Source: Ipomoea triloba (Eukaryota; Streptophyta; Magnoliopsida; Solanales; Convolvulaceae). From it: a stretch of 64,000 bases of DNA. The stretch is taken from NCBI RefSeq assembly GCF_003576645.1, contig NC_044920.1, forward strand, positions 23,603,940 to 23,667,939, in the 5' to 3' direction. The position numbers and the translations under genes are program-made. The number at the start of each line of letters is the position of its first letter. Positions within the stretch are counted from its first letter, which is position 1. The notes beneath the pieces were generated by a model, which worked only from the letters and a program-made list of their open reading frames with translations, was not told where the DNA came from and did not search any database. Of the stretch, positions 1 through 9,972 are shown one piece after another.

Positions 1-272
1 ACCACCTGCAAATTAAAAACCTTAATTACATTCACAAAACAAACATTCTAGCTAGCTAGCTGCGACATTAACAGAATTTAAGGATTTTCCGACAGGATTT
101 CGCCGTCGCATGCAAGACGATCGTGGATCAAACTAACCTTGTTGAAAAAGTGCGGCGGGTAGCATTGCCGTTGAAACAACCGGCCAAGGCGGCTCTGTGA
201 TTTTGGGTTTTCAACGGAGACAAGCCCGTTAACGTCGTTACCCTTTCCGTCTTCATTCTCCATTATTCCCAC
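1..272 (-). CDS. Unknown protein, first exon (gene truncated by window edge)
   Basis: An ATG at 272 (a second in-frame ATG at 263) opens a minus-strand frame of 45 codons. It reaches a strong splice donor, AAG|GTTAGT, with the exon ending at 138. A matching acceptor, TTTGCAG, lies at the extreme left edge, so the next exon starts at position 5 and leaves the window. Read without splicing, the frame stops at 78. The visible N-terminus is acidic, then basic, and ends in a Cys/Pro/Phe-rich stretch (QCYPPHFF). I do not recognise the family. The composition and paired splice signals make a real first exon plausible, but a non-coding reading cannot be excluded. The promoter would lie to the right, in 273-900, where I see no diagnostic element. 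Confidence 0.4.
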
Positions 273-1058
273 TCAGAAAAACAGCTTCCCAGCCTGCACC
301 ATACATACACACGCTCACTCCGTCAGTAAACAGTTAATTAAAGAAGATAAACATTATATTCTATACAGTATTCTCTAACAACCTATGATCTTCAGATGTA
401 AAGAAACGAAAAATAGGTAGTTGGGGACTAAGGTAGCAATTGCAACTGAAGCTGCTGCTTTGATCTCCCAGGCCACATTAAACTAAATAACTAACTAATC
501 ATACATAAATATAGTGTTGTGTTTTGGCCGGGTATCGAACAAGTGGTTTGTATTATATACATGTGGACTCTATAGTCTGTCGCGTCGTGTTCCAGGTCGG
601 AACATCAATCAGGGAATACTTATAATTCACGCCAAAACTATTCTTTTAGGCAAATGGATAAATGAATATCGAGTATAACTCCTATCAAATGTTTAAATTT
701 GATGAGAGGAATAAAATAAAATAAATATAATAAAAACTGTGTTAGACTTTGATCTTCTTTTTTTTTTTCTTTCTTTTTTTCTTTTCCCCTAAAACGTTGA
801 AACTCCAACTCCAGGGCCACACCTTAGCCCAACATAGTATTTGTCAATTGTGAGAATATTGTAATTAAATTACGGTAATTTAGTGACTAGGAGAATACCG
901 TACAGTGTAGTGACTGCTACACTGTTTAATTAATTTTTTCATGGTTGTAGTAGGCGCTAGATGCTAATCGGGCAGTAGACTAGCGCCTAGGCGGTGCCTA
1001 TGACTTTAGGCGGCGACTTATAAAAACAAAAAATATAGTGCATGTGTGTGGGTGTATG
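273..1058. other. Intergenic, AT-rich
   Basis: No gene is supported. The stretch holds probable upstream sequence of the left-edge gene and a pyrimidine run at 752-788. At 943-1018 it has a GGCGCC-rich patch (TAGGCGCTAG, GCGCCTAGGCGG) that recurs at 2215-2300 and near 56860. The 16-mer CCGTACAGTGTAGTGA occurs at 898-913 and again at 2356-2371, bracketing the repeat block. Confidence 0.5.

Positions 1059-1124
<66 letters not shown>
1059..1124. repeat. (TA)n(GA)n microsatellite
   Basis: About 32 bp of alternating TA is followed by about 34 bp of alternating GA, abutting the left end of the fold-back element. A second (TA)n run at 2017-2051 abuts its right end. Confidence 0.9.
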
Positions 1125-1129
<5 letters not shown>

Positions 1130-2013
1130 TGCATTTTTAGTCCCACGACTATAGTGGCACTTGCATGATTGGTCCACGACTTTCAAACTTTACAATTTTG
1201 GTCCATGACTATTGTTTTTTTCTTCTTTTTTTTTTGGTTGCAAAAATGGTCTTTCGGGTGCCGGAAAAAACCGGCGAATTTTCCGGCAATTTGTCACCGG
1301 AAAAAAATGACATATTTTCCGTCAATTTCTCGCAGGAAAAAAAATCTCCTTTCAAGTAAGATTAAAATTGACATTTCTAAACAATTAATGTAGTTTACTT
1401 TTTATTCAAAATTGACATTTCTAAAAAATTTCCCTTTGTGTTGGCAGATGTTACTACTGGGTAAAATTATTCAAATATTATTTTTACTTTTTAGTTTAAA
1501 TTTAATCTTAATAATATTAGTTTTTGTTGATCTTGAATTTGAATTAATAATTTTGAATTTGTAATTAATTGGCTAAAAAGTAAATATAATTTAAATTTAA
1601 ACGAAAAAGTAAAAATAATTTTGAACTTGTATTTAATTTACTAAGATTAAATTGGCTACGTATGCCTTTAGAAATGAATTAGTTTTAACTTTAATTAGTT
1701 TACCAAAATAAAAAATAATTAAATTGACTACATATGTTTTTAGAAATGAATTTGTTTTAACTTAAATTAATTGTTTAGAAATGTCAATTTTAATCTTACT
1801 TGAAAGGAGATTTTTTTTTTGGCAAGAAATTGACGGAAAATATGTCAAAAATTTTTTTTCCCTGCGAAAAATTCGCTGGTTTTTGTTTTCCGGTGCCGGA
1901 AGGACCATTTTTGAAAAAAAAAACAGTAGTCATGGACCAAAATTGCAATGTTTGAAAGTCGTGGAACAATCCTACAAGTGCCACTATAGTCGTGGGACTA
2001 AAAATGCAAAAAA

Positions 2014-2017
<4 letters not shown>
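1122..2017. mobile_element. Fold-back (long-TIR) non-autonomous element
   Basis: The left arm (1122-1395) and right arm (1762-2017) are inverted copies over about 260 bp. Both contain, in mirror order, GAGTTTTTTGCATTTTTAG, TCCCACGACTATAGTGGCAC, a GGTCCATGACTA unit, a CCGGAAAA-rich stretch and AAATTGACATTTCTAAACAA. The centre is AT-rich and non-coding. Each arm repeats a TTTT(A/G)GTCC...CGACT unit. There is no transposase. The structure fits a Mutator-type MITE or fold-back element. The ends lie inside TA/GA microsatellites, so no target duplication can be read. Confidence 0.8.
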
Positions 2018-2053
<36 letters not shown>

Positions 2054-2756
2054 TACTTCTCTTATTTATATAAATAAATAAATTTAAATGTATATAAATA
2101 TAATAAAAAATTAACAAGGGCGACTCGTCTGAGTTAACTCGGCTAACTCTATCCAGTTGGCCTGAGCGAGTTAACTCGGCCAAGTCGGTCGCCAATTCGA
2201 CCCAATCAACCAAGTTAGGCGCTAGGTGACTAGCCACCTAGAGAGCAATTCGTCTCAACCTAGGGGCGCCTAGAGCCTAAGCGCACTAGGCGGCCGATTT
2301 TTACAAGTGTGGATTTTTTTTTATCGCTAAACTATTTAATTAGTTAATTGTTACTCCGTACAGTGTAGTGAAACATGACTCATGACTCATGAGAGACTGC
2401 TAAGTGCCTTAATTATTCATTCCAATAGTATTTTAATACTAATAATAATGTTGCATTCTGATTATAATATTTGGTCTTGTTAAAATATTCATTCTAAGCA
2501 TCATATCCTTGTCACCAAGGATAGTCATAGTAAAGTATCATATCCTTGTCACATAGTCATAGTAAATTGACATTTTAAGTACTAATTTTAAAATATTGAT
2601 ATGAGTGAGTTTCACTTTCGCTTCAGGTCAAATTAGGTCAAAGTTAATTTGGATTTATCTAGTCGAAATGATGAATTTGATACATTATACACTGAAAATG
2701 AATACTAGGTAAATAAGAAATTAATTTTTAAGGTGTACTAATTAAATTGGAAGTCA
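2018..2756. other. Intergenic, GGCGCC-rich patch then AT-rich DNA
   Basis: After the (TA)n run to 2051, 2100-2300 is a GC-richer stretch with repeated GAGTTAACTCGGC and TAGGCGCTAGG motifs. These resemble the patch at 943-1018, so both may be the ends of one larger repeat around the fold-back element. At 2505-2570 a short duplicated phrase (ATCATATCCTTGTCAC) appears twice. No coding potential is seen. Confidence 0.5.
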
Positions 2757-2933
2757 AGACCTTGTAGTCTAGTGGTATCCGGTGTTCCGGCTAACACTTC
2801 CACATGGATGATGGGAGTGGGTTCGAGTCTCAGTGGAGGCAACTGTTGAGTCTTTGTGCTTCAGTAGGTTGAGAAAGTAGCTATGAACAGATACTACATT
2901 GTAACAGAGTCAGTAGTACTCAAAAAAAAAAAA
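2757..2933 (+). mobile_element. tRNA-derived SINE
   Basis: The head carries an RNA polymerase III A box (TAGTCTAGTGGT, about 2765-2776) and a B box (GGTTCGAGTCTC, 2820-2831) with tRNA-like spacing. A tRNA-unrelated body follows, and it ends in a 12-A tail at 2922-2933. A 5'-truncated relative sharing the body (CTTTGTGCTTCA, GGTTGAGAAAGTAGCTA) and an A-rich tail lies at 42383-42516. Two copies with the same 3' architecture support a SINE family. No clear target duplication was found. Confidence 0.85.
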
Positions 2934-3299
2934 TGAAAAGCTTGGGATAACTTTTAAGTAGCATTATTTGTTTGATATATATTAAGAAGATATTTATTTT
3001 TATACTAATATAAATACAACTCAACTTTGTAGAGAATTGGAATCACATAAAATATAGAAGTATGTTTTCCCATGGATTACCAAAATGAGCTCTGATATTT
3101 TTGAACACGTGTGCACCAGTGAATTGACGAATTTATCGTGATTGGCAGCTAGCTTGTTGCCGGTGGATAGTAATGAACTAATGATATACTAATATAGGAA
3201 GGTTTTTTGTTATGTAGTCCATGCATTTATTATAAAACATGTCATATAGCACAATAATACAATATTAAACGCAAAATTTTACTACAAATATTATATACA

Positions 3300-3420
3300 A
3301 ATTGCTAATTTAACTCCAACTTGTCACCAGTGGACGGCCGGTGAAATTCCATTTAATTTACATTGCTAAATTAACACCAACTTGACACCAGTGGACGGTT
3401 GGTGATATTTCATTAATTAT
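3300..3420. repeat. Tandem duplication, about 60 bp x2
   Basis: The two units share TTGCTAA, AACACCAACTTG or AACTCCAACTTG, ACCAGTGGACGG and GGTGA with a few substitutions. They are directly adjacent. Confidence 0.75.
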
Positions 3421-4084
3421 ATATTGATAATTTTTTATATTGATAATTATATATTTCAAAAAAAAAATATTGATAATTTTTTATTTTTTTTATTTTTGGT
3501 GAGGGGAGGGCCTGAGGTTAATGAAGCCTGCTAGTGGCGACGCTTTGCGATTCGCGCCGTAGCAGCTCTTGTCACTCTGTTCGGGGGTGTTCAAGAACAG
3601 TCGTACCCCATTGAGAACTTTGGCCCATGTTTGCTAGACAGTTGGCACATTGATTTCCTTTCCGAAACACGTGGACAAGAAGCATGGATTGGAATTGCTC
3701 CATTAGAAATTTAATCTACACTTTATGCATATTGATAAAAAAAATTTATTACAAAGGAAACTTAACATTACTATTTCGAAATATGCAATATGTAAATTTG
3801 TTATTGTGTAATAATAATTGATGAATCACATAGATAATTAGATAAATTACACTATGGGCCGGGATTAGTGTTGATATGTGGTCGGAATATATTAACCGTA
3901 GACTTAACGTATTACTTAGTACAGTATTTAACATAAATATAGGTTTGAAATTTAATCTACACTTTATGCATCATTCAAAGATGAAAAATGTCATTTTTTC
4001 AAATAATTTTGACCCAAATAATATTTTTAAGTGCATAATTTTACTTTTAGGATTAGGATTTTACAACTTGCAAATCGAAGCCCA

Positions 4085-4345
4085 TGAAGCCCAATTGGTC
4101 AGCCTGCAACAAATTTTTTTATGGATGATAAATAAAATGTATATTATTTATTTATTGAATGTATATTATTTAATAGCATTAAAAATAATGTGCGTTCAGT
4201 ATTGAAATAATGTACTTTTAAATAATGTATATTCAGTACACAAATAATGTATCTTTATTATATTAAAAGTGTACTTTTTATTTATCTTTCACAACCATGG
4301 TCCATGAAATAATAATTGACAAATTATTCTGTGGACCCGAGTTCA
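4085..4345. mobile_element. MITE-like segment, GGACCATGGTCC group
   Basis: Repeats of AATGTAC/ATAATGTAT and an ACCATGGTCCATGAAATAAT end match the clearer element at 5508-5779. The adjoining ACAAATTATTCTGTGGAC (4319-4336) also recurs at 39133. The boundaries are uncertain and the element looks decayed. Confidence 0.5.
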
Positions 4346-4601
4346 AAATACATAATTTATATACTGAATTTTCACAATTTACATCATTGCAAAGTGTCGA
4401 TGAAGCCTAAGAAAATAATTTTAGCAATTTTTTTTAAAGATTTTAACTAACATAATAAATAAGGTTAAAAAATATACTTCTTTCCACACATCTCTCTCCT
4501 TTTCCTTTTTTTTTTTTGGGGTTTTCTGAGTTTTGGGTGGGATGGAAGGGATAGAGGGTATTTTGGGTTTTTATGAGTTTTGGGTGGGATGGAAGGGATC
4601 G

Positions 4602-4640
4602 AGGGTACAAAAGAGAAATGTGAGGGTGTCACACGAAAAT

Positions 4641-4686
<46 letters not shown>

Positions 4687-4726
4687 NAGGGTACAAAAGA
4701 GAAATGTGAGGGTGTCACACGAAAAT

Positions 4727-4767
<41 letters not shown>
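4602..4767. other. Unmerged contig overlap around a single N
   Basis: A 42-bp segment (AGGGTACAAAAGAG...GAAAATGAG) occurs at 4602-4643, followed by a poly-T run and an N at 4687. The identical 42 bp follow at once (4688-4729) with a second poly-T run. Identical sequence on both sides of one N is the signature of two contig ends joined without collapsing their overlap. The true locus probably has one copy and one poly-T tract. Confidence 0.85.
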
Positions 4768-4774
<7 letters not shown>

Positions 4775-5507
4775 GTTGGTATATATGCAATTCATGCGCT
4801 AGCAACGCCCGATAGACGCAGTAGGATGGCTGCACTAACTATTTTTTTTATTTTTTTTATTTTTTTATTTTTTTTTTCTGTTCTCTCCTTTCTCTTTTTC
4901 CTTGATGAATTGAAAAAAATTGACAAACAAACCGAAAAAATTGTAAAAATGCTCTTAAGTGAAAAAGGTTGAATTCACATTTTGAGGTTAGACGGTAAGA
5001 AAAAGGAGGTGATGAAAGTGAATGTGATTCAAAAATTTGTATTGCGAATACTTAGTATGACACACTCAATAAAAAAAAGTGTTAATAAGAATTAAATTTG
5101 TAATTTTTATACAATAATCATATTCTTTTCACTTGATCTGTCATGGACAAATAGGATTTGATTTTGATTTGCATATGTATGCGCTCACCTGTGACATGAT
5201 AGTTGCGCATGTTAAAGTTATTAGGACTCTTGTAGTTTATTAGCTTTAGAATTCTTATTCTATTTCTATATATTATTCTCTCTACTTTTACTAAATAATT
5301 AGGAAAAAAAAAGCCAACAATTTAAACAATGAGTATGTTGTAAGTTTGTGCATTTTATGTATTAAGAATTTTATAGAGGAAAAACCATTTTAGACCATTA
5401 GATTTAGATCACTCCTAAAATATCCATTGTGTGCTCATTTCCATCTCCGTTCAAATCGACACAATTAGTTAAGTGTTCTTCCAGCCTAATTCTAGCGGCC
5501 ATAGTAA

Positions 5508-5779
5508 GGCAAATTATTGCATGGACCATGGTCCACATAGTTGTGTGGACCAAAAATAAAAAGTACATTATTTTTGTACTGAAGGTACATTATTTTTGTA
5601 CTATAGGTACATTATTTGATAGTATATATCAAATAATATACCCTCAGTACAAAAATAGTGTACCCTAAAATAATGTACCTACAGTACAAAAATAATGTAC
5701 CTTTAGTACAAAAATAATGTACTTTTTATTTTTGGTCCACACAGCTATGTGGACCATGGTCCATGTAATAATGATTGCC
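5508..5779. mobile_element. MITE with long TIRs, GGACCATGGTCC group
   Basis: The terminal arms GGCAAATTATTGCATGGACC and the reverse complement of GGTCCATGTAATAATGATTGCC extend to about 75 bp of near-perfect inverted repeat, including GGTCCACATAG and AAAAAGTACATTATTTTTGT. The middle has inverted AATGTACC units. It sits inside the 5' LTR of the copia remnant. I see no convincing target duplication. Confidence 0.85.
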
Positions 5780-5788
5780 ACAGTAAAA

Positions 5789-5935
5789 GCACAATCATTA
5801 TTACATGGATATGATCCACAGAGCTATATGGATCATAAATAAAAAGTACATTTTTAATATATTAAAAGTATATTATTTTTTACATAAACTACATTATTTT
5901 TGTACTTAAAGTACATTATTTATAAACACCATTGA
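5789..5935. mobile_element. Partial second MITE of the same group
   Basis: CAATCATTATTACATGGA then GATCCACAGAGCTATATGGATC and AATAAAAAGTACAT repeat one arm of the element ending at 5779, with about ten intervening bases. Only one end is recognisable, so this is a truncated or decayed copy. Confidence 0.6.
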
Positions 5936-6281
5936 TCAATAAAAATAAAAAAATAAAAGTTAAAAAAAAACTCTTTGTAAAAATTCTTGTTCTCATTTGG
6001 TATCAATTGACAAAAATGATCCATGGTTGCCAACCCACCCATAGGCCAGTATAATCGTGGTTCAGTTTCGGTTCACGATTTCAGGAAATGATAATCCGAA
6101 ATTGGAGCCTTTTAGGAAGTTCTGGTTACGGTTTGAATTTTCTTTTCTTTTTTGCAAATTCTATTTTATATTTTTAAAATAGTCCAAATTCTAAACGATT
6201 AATTAATTTTTTTCACAGTTTCTAATTTTTTGGAATAGAGATAATTAACAACAAGGGGAGCGATGATCATGTCACAAAGAA

Positions 6282-6925
6282 GGTATATATGATTGATATA
6301 CTCAAAAAGTCCGGAATAGACGACTACAAACCAATCTCAACACGAATTTCAATTAATAGTAAGCTAGTGCAACAACCACAAGTTAACCATATAAAAATCT
6401 ACACAGTACCGCAACCTTGTTGGAGAACTTTAGTACCTAACCATCACGCTTTTGGATCTTTCTTTTGCAATCAGCAAACTTTGTCAGTTCATGCACTCTC
6501 CAAACATTGATCATTGGGTGACACTCAAACAAGTTCTAAGGTATGTCAAAACAACTCTAGACTATTGATTGGGTTTTACAAAATCTGACTTTGATGATAT
6601 CCATGATTTCTTAGACTCTAATAATTTGGCGATTGCCTTGATGACCAAAAATTCACTAGTGATTTTAATTTGTTGTCTTCATTGACAAAAGTTTTAATCT
6701 CTTTGACTTGTCGCAAGCAAAAGACAATTGCTCGATCCTCAACAAAAGCATAATACAAAGCCATAACAGATGTCTTAGTAGAAGTAATAGCATGGTTAGT
6801 TGCTTGTCTGAGTTTGGTGTGACAATCTTGTAGAAGTAGACTACCACGTTGTTCGTGATAAAGTAGCATCAAATGAGCTACAAGTGACCAACTTGCAAAC
6901 ATCTTAACCAAATCACTCACCAGCT
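6282..6925 (+). pseudogene. Copia reverse transcriptase/RNase H remnant
   Basis: Conceptual translation with frameshifts gives the order of landmarks at the 3' end of copia pol. An MIDILKKSGIDDYKPISTR segment comes first (from about 6290). CQFMHSPNIDHWVTLKQVLR-like and YVKTTLDYG-like segments follow (6470-6570), then an RNase H stretch resembling RKQKTIARSSTKAEYKAITD (6710-6770), and finally the TSDQLANILTKSL-type end (6880-6925). Several frame breaks and stops make it non-functional. The enzyme would have copied element RNA into DNA. Confidence 0.75.
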
Positions 6926-7160
6926 AGATTTAGTCATCTAAGGAACAAACTTAGTGTTCGAATCCCAAACCTCATACTTAATAGATAAGGTGCTGAACCA
7001 CCACGCCAACCATGTTGATTAGCTTAAGGGACATATTAGAATTCCGTGTTTTATCAATTTTAGAGTTCTCATTTCATCTCTGTATATTATTATAACTCTA
7101 CTCAGTATATTATTATAACTCTATGTTCACCGCATTAGGTAAAATTGTATTTTGTATGCC

Positions 7161-7170
7161 TATAAATATA
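7161..7170 (+). promoter_or_regulatory. TATA box within the copia 3' LTR
   Basis: TATAAATATA lies in the 3' LTR, about 250 bp upstream of the RING-H2 start codon and in the same orientation. It would be the LTR's own core promoter and is a candidate promoter for the downstream gene. Function is inferred from sequence only. Confidence 0.45.
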
Positions 7171-7410
7171 TCCCTTTTCATATTTTGTAAACACTAATCA
7201 ATGATAAAAACTCTCTATAAAAATGGTTGTTGTCATCAAAGTAAGGATTACGATTTGTTTACGATGTTTGACCAGTCTAAACTCAAAATATCATACTTAA
7301 CACAATACTATAATCTGTTCTACGTTCTTCCACCATCATCTCTCCATTTCCTGTCTTCTCTTCCCATAGCTCATCGGCAAAGATTTAGCTTTCCGACGAT
7401 CGATTCCTCG

Positions 7411-8058
7411 ATGGCTTCATCAGATTCAGACGTGCCTTCAGAATCATCGGCGCCGTCGTTAGAGGAGATGACCAGAGCAGGCGCCAGATCGATGATCCTC
7501 CCGATCATCCTCAACTTCGCCGCCGCGTCTCCTCCGTCTCAGCGCCGGCGCGACGTGACGGTGATCGTGAACGCGAGGACGGGGTCGATCACCTTTATTG
7601 AGGGCGCGGCGGACGGGAAGGAGGGGCATTTGCCGGCGTCGAAGGCGTCGATAGAGGCGATGCCAGTCGTGAAGGTCGGCGAAGAGGGGATCGAGTGCGC
7701 TATCTGCCTAGCGGAGTTCGAATTGGGCGGCGAGGCGAAGGCGATGCCGTGTAATCACCGGTATCATCCAGATTGCATTGATAAGTGGTTGCAGATCCAC
7801 GGCTCTTGCCCGCTTTGCCGGTACAAGATGCCCGCGGAAGAAGGAGAAGAAGTTAGGAGAGAAGCGGATCAATTAGGTGAAGACGGTGGAACAGAGCGGC
7901 GAGAAAGGGCGGCTATGGTGTTTCACGTCTTCTTCAGGAACGGTAGCCGGAGCAATTACGATTCCGATTCCGATTCTGAAATGCAAGGAGAAGATACTAA
8001 CCAAGACAATTTTGGCAGTGAAGACTCCGAAGTGGCTATGGAAATTGACGGTCGATAG
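7411..8058 (+). CDS. RING-H2 E3 ubiquitin ligase, MPSR1-like
   Basis: Intronless, 215 residues. The RING-H2 domain has all eight ligands: C96, C99, C114, H116, H119, C122, C133 and C136. Just ahead is the conserved block PASKASIEAMPVVKV. An N-terminal hydrophobic stretch (MILPIILNF) and a short beta-like block (VTVIVNARTGSITFIEG) precede it, and the tail is acidic and Ser/Asp-rich. Layout and length match small cytosolic plant RING ligases of the MPSR1 type, which ubiquitinate misfolded proteins; that substrate role is inferred from the family. The frame is open back to an ATG at 7201, but that part is copia LTR, so I place the start at MASSDSD (7411). A poly-T tract and a fold-back element follow the stop. 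Confidence 0.88.
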   Translation: MASSDSDVPSESSAPSLEEMTRAGARSMILPIILNFAAASPPSQRRRDVTVIVNARTGSITFIEGAADGKEGHLPASKASIEAMPVVKVGEEGIECAICLAEFELGGEAKAMPCNHRYHPDCIDKWLQIHGSCPLCRYKMPAEEGEEVRREADQLGEDGGTERRERAAMVFHVFFRNGSRSNYDSDSDSEMQGEDTNQDNFGSEDSEVAMEIDGR

Positions 8059-8401
8059 AACCACTGCACCTTTTTTTTTTTTTTTTTTAGGAAACACCTT
8101 TTTTTTTTTTTTTTTGACAGAAGGGTCTGTACTACCATTGATTGTTCATCTAGCACCATGAACTAAAATATGGTCTATTTAGGCCATAATACTCTTAATA
8201 ATTTTTCATCTAGCATTTTTAGCCTATTTCTAACAAGTTACCTATCTAATTTGATGACATGGAAAAATAAAATTAGAAAAAAATGATAGACATGTTATTT
8301 ATGTGGATGTTTTGGATGATTTTACCTTATTTCATTAATGAAGAAAATGATTTCTTGCAAAGAAATATGGTACAAATCAAAGTTGTTATATAATATTTTA
8401 A

Positions 8402-8886
8402 CTACAGTGTATTGCACTACTGTGTATGTATAGTGGGGTGTTCAAAATTGTTCGGCAATGAAATTCCATGAAAATCGATATATGAAAATTAAATATAATA
8501 ACTTAAGATATTGTATTGGGTAAATTTTATTATTTTTTAAAAAATAATTTAATTTTCTTATATCGATTTTAATGGAATCTCATTGTTGAATGACATTGAA
8601 TAGCCCGCTATACATACACAGTCCACTGTAACTGAAACTTTATATAACAACTTTGATCTCTGTCCTATTTTATTGCAGGAAACCATCCAAAAATACAATA
8701 TCTTAAGTTATTCAATTATCCAAAAATTCAAAAATATTAATTTATTTTTAAAATAAAATAAAATATACCCAATACAATATCTTAAGTTATTATAAAAATA
8801 ATTTAATTTTCATATATCGATTTCCATGAAATCCCATTGCTGAACGATAGTGAATACCCCGCTATACATACACTGTAGTTAAAACT
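8402..8886. mobile_element. Inner inverted-repeat unit (middle layer)
   Basis: TACAGTGTATTGCACTAC, ATGTATAGTGGGGTGTTC, AATCGATATATGAAAATTAA and AACTTAAGATATTGTATTGG near 8402-8520 return in reverse complement at 8763-8886. A partial third copy of one arm lies at 8548-8640. The arms are AT-rich and non-coding. Confidence 0.7.
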
Positions 8887-8889
8887 TAA

Positions 8890-9425
8890 ACTAATATTAT
8901 TTTTGGTCCCACGACTTTTGAGGTCTTATCACTTTTGGTGCACAAAATTTTCAATTTTGGTACCTAACTTTGTTATTTTTATCAATTTTGGTCCTTCCGG
9001 CCAAATTGATGGCAAAATGTTGCAGAATTTTATATTTTAAGGACAAAATCATTATCCCAAAGAAAGATCTGCAATATCTAAACAAAAGAAAAATCATATT
9101 AAGAGAAAAATAAGGATTTGTCAATCGTCGATGCTATAAATCTCATAGATCTCTATCTAGTTTCTGTCTGTCTTCCCCATTATTTGCACCGATAAAACAC
9201 CTATAAATATGATTTTACAATGATTATGTTTAGATAATGAAGACGTTTCATTGAGATGACGATTTTACCCTTAAAATATAAAATTCGACAACATTTCACC
9301 GTCAATTTGGCCAGAAGGACCAAAACTGATAAAAATTATAAAGTTAGGGACCAAAATTGAAAAACTTTAAAGTTGTGCACCAAAATTGATAAAACTCAAA
9401 AGTCGTGGGACCAAAAGTGATATTA
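8890..9425. mobile_element. Fold-back MITE of the TTTTGGTCC type
   Basis: The arms at 8890-9060 and 9255-9425 are inverted copies (TTTTTGGTCCCACGACTTTT, TCAATTTTGGT, CCAAATTGA, AATTTTATATTTTAAGG). Each arm repeats a TTTTGG(T/A)(C/A)C unit about every 30-40 bp. The element is non-coding and nested in the 8116-9717 element. Confidence 0.8.
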
Positions 9426-9717
9426 ATTCTTAAAACTTTATATAGCAATTTTGATTCCTACCATATTTCATTGCAAGAAATTATTTTTTTCATTAATGAA
9501 ATATGATAGAAATCATCCAAAACATCCACATAAATAACATGTCATCATTTTTTCTAATTTTATATTTCCATGTCATCAAATTAGATGGGTAACTTGTTAG
9601 AAATAGGCTAAAAATGCTAGATGAAAAATTATTAAGAGTATAATGGCCTAGATGGACCATATTTTAGTTCATGGTGCTAGATGAACAATCAATGGTAGTA
9701 CATGGGTCTATTTGACC

Positions 9718-9972
9718 ATTTTGCCTTTTTTTTTTTAGTTAATCTGTAAAGCAAGTTTAGGAACTATATTAATTTTAATTAATTAATATCTATGATATTA
9801 CTCCGTATTAGATAGACAATGATGTACGAATTTATGAAATTTATTTAAAATTATATAGTATACACTAGTACTTATTAGATAGACAAGTTTAGGAATCACA
9901 TAGTACTTATTTGTTTTATCTATACTTTATTGAAAGAATAAATTTCACTTTTGATTTTTCTATTATTATAGA
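9718..9972. other. Short AT-rich spacer
   Basis: The spacer holds a poly-T run (9727-9736) and a repeated phrase, TTATTAGATAGACAA/TATTAGATAGACAA (near 9810 and 9870). No gene is seen. Confidence 0.5.

Larger units (their letters stand above)
2934..5215. other. Intergenic, repeat-rich
   Basis: No gene is supported. Separately listed features are a 60-bp tandem duplication (3300-3420), a MITE-like segment (4085-4345) and an assembly duplication (4602-4729). An island at 3495-3680 is clearly richer in G+C than its surroundings and has no recognised function. The rest is AT-rich. Confidence 0.5.
5216..7240 (+). mobile_element. Decayed Ty1/copia LTR retrotransposon
   Basis: The 5' LTR starts near 5216 (TAGCTTTAGAATTCTTATTC, CTATATATTATTCTCTC) and resumes at about 5930-5990 after MITE insertions (AAAACTCTTTGTAAAAATTC). 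Next to it is TTGGTATCAAT, a decayed match to the initiator-Met tRNA primer site. The internal part is reduced to a reverse transcriptase/RNase H tail (6282-6925). The 3' LTR at about 7010-7240 repeats the same landmarks (ATATTAGAATTCCGTG, CTGTATATTATTATAACTC, AAAACTCTCTATAAAAAT). The LTRs are strongly diverged, so the insertion is old. The LTR edges are approximate. Confidence 0.7.
8116..9717. mobile_element. Large fold-back element with nested insertions
   Basis: The outer arms (about 8116-8402 and 9428-9717) are inverted copies. Shared phrases include GTACTACCATTGATTGTTCA, TCTAGCACCATGAACTAAAA, TTTTTCATCTAGCATTTTTA and CCTATTTCTAACAAGTTAC. No transposase is present. The interior holds two further inverted-repeat units (8402-8886 and 8890-9425), so this is a three-layer nest just 3' of the RING gene, possibly within its 3' UTR. 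Poly-T tracts precede the left arm. Confidence 0.8.

Noticed and set aside
7201..7410. Longer N-terminus for the RING protein starting at 7201
   Set aside because: This part is copia LTR sequence and does not match the MPSR1-type N-terminus. MASSDSD at 7411 fits the family length.
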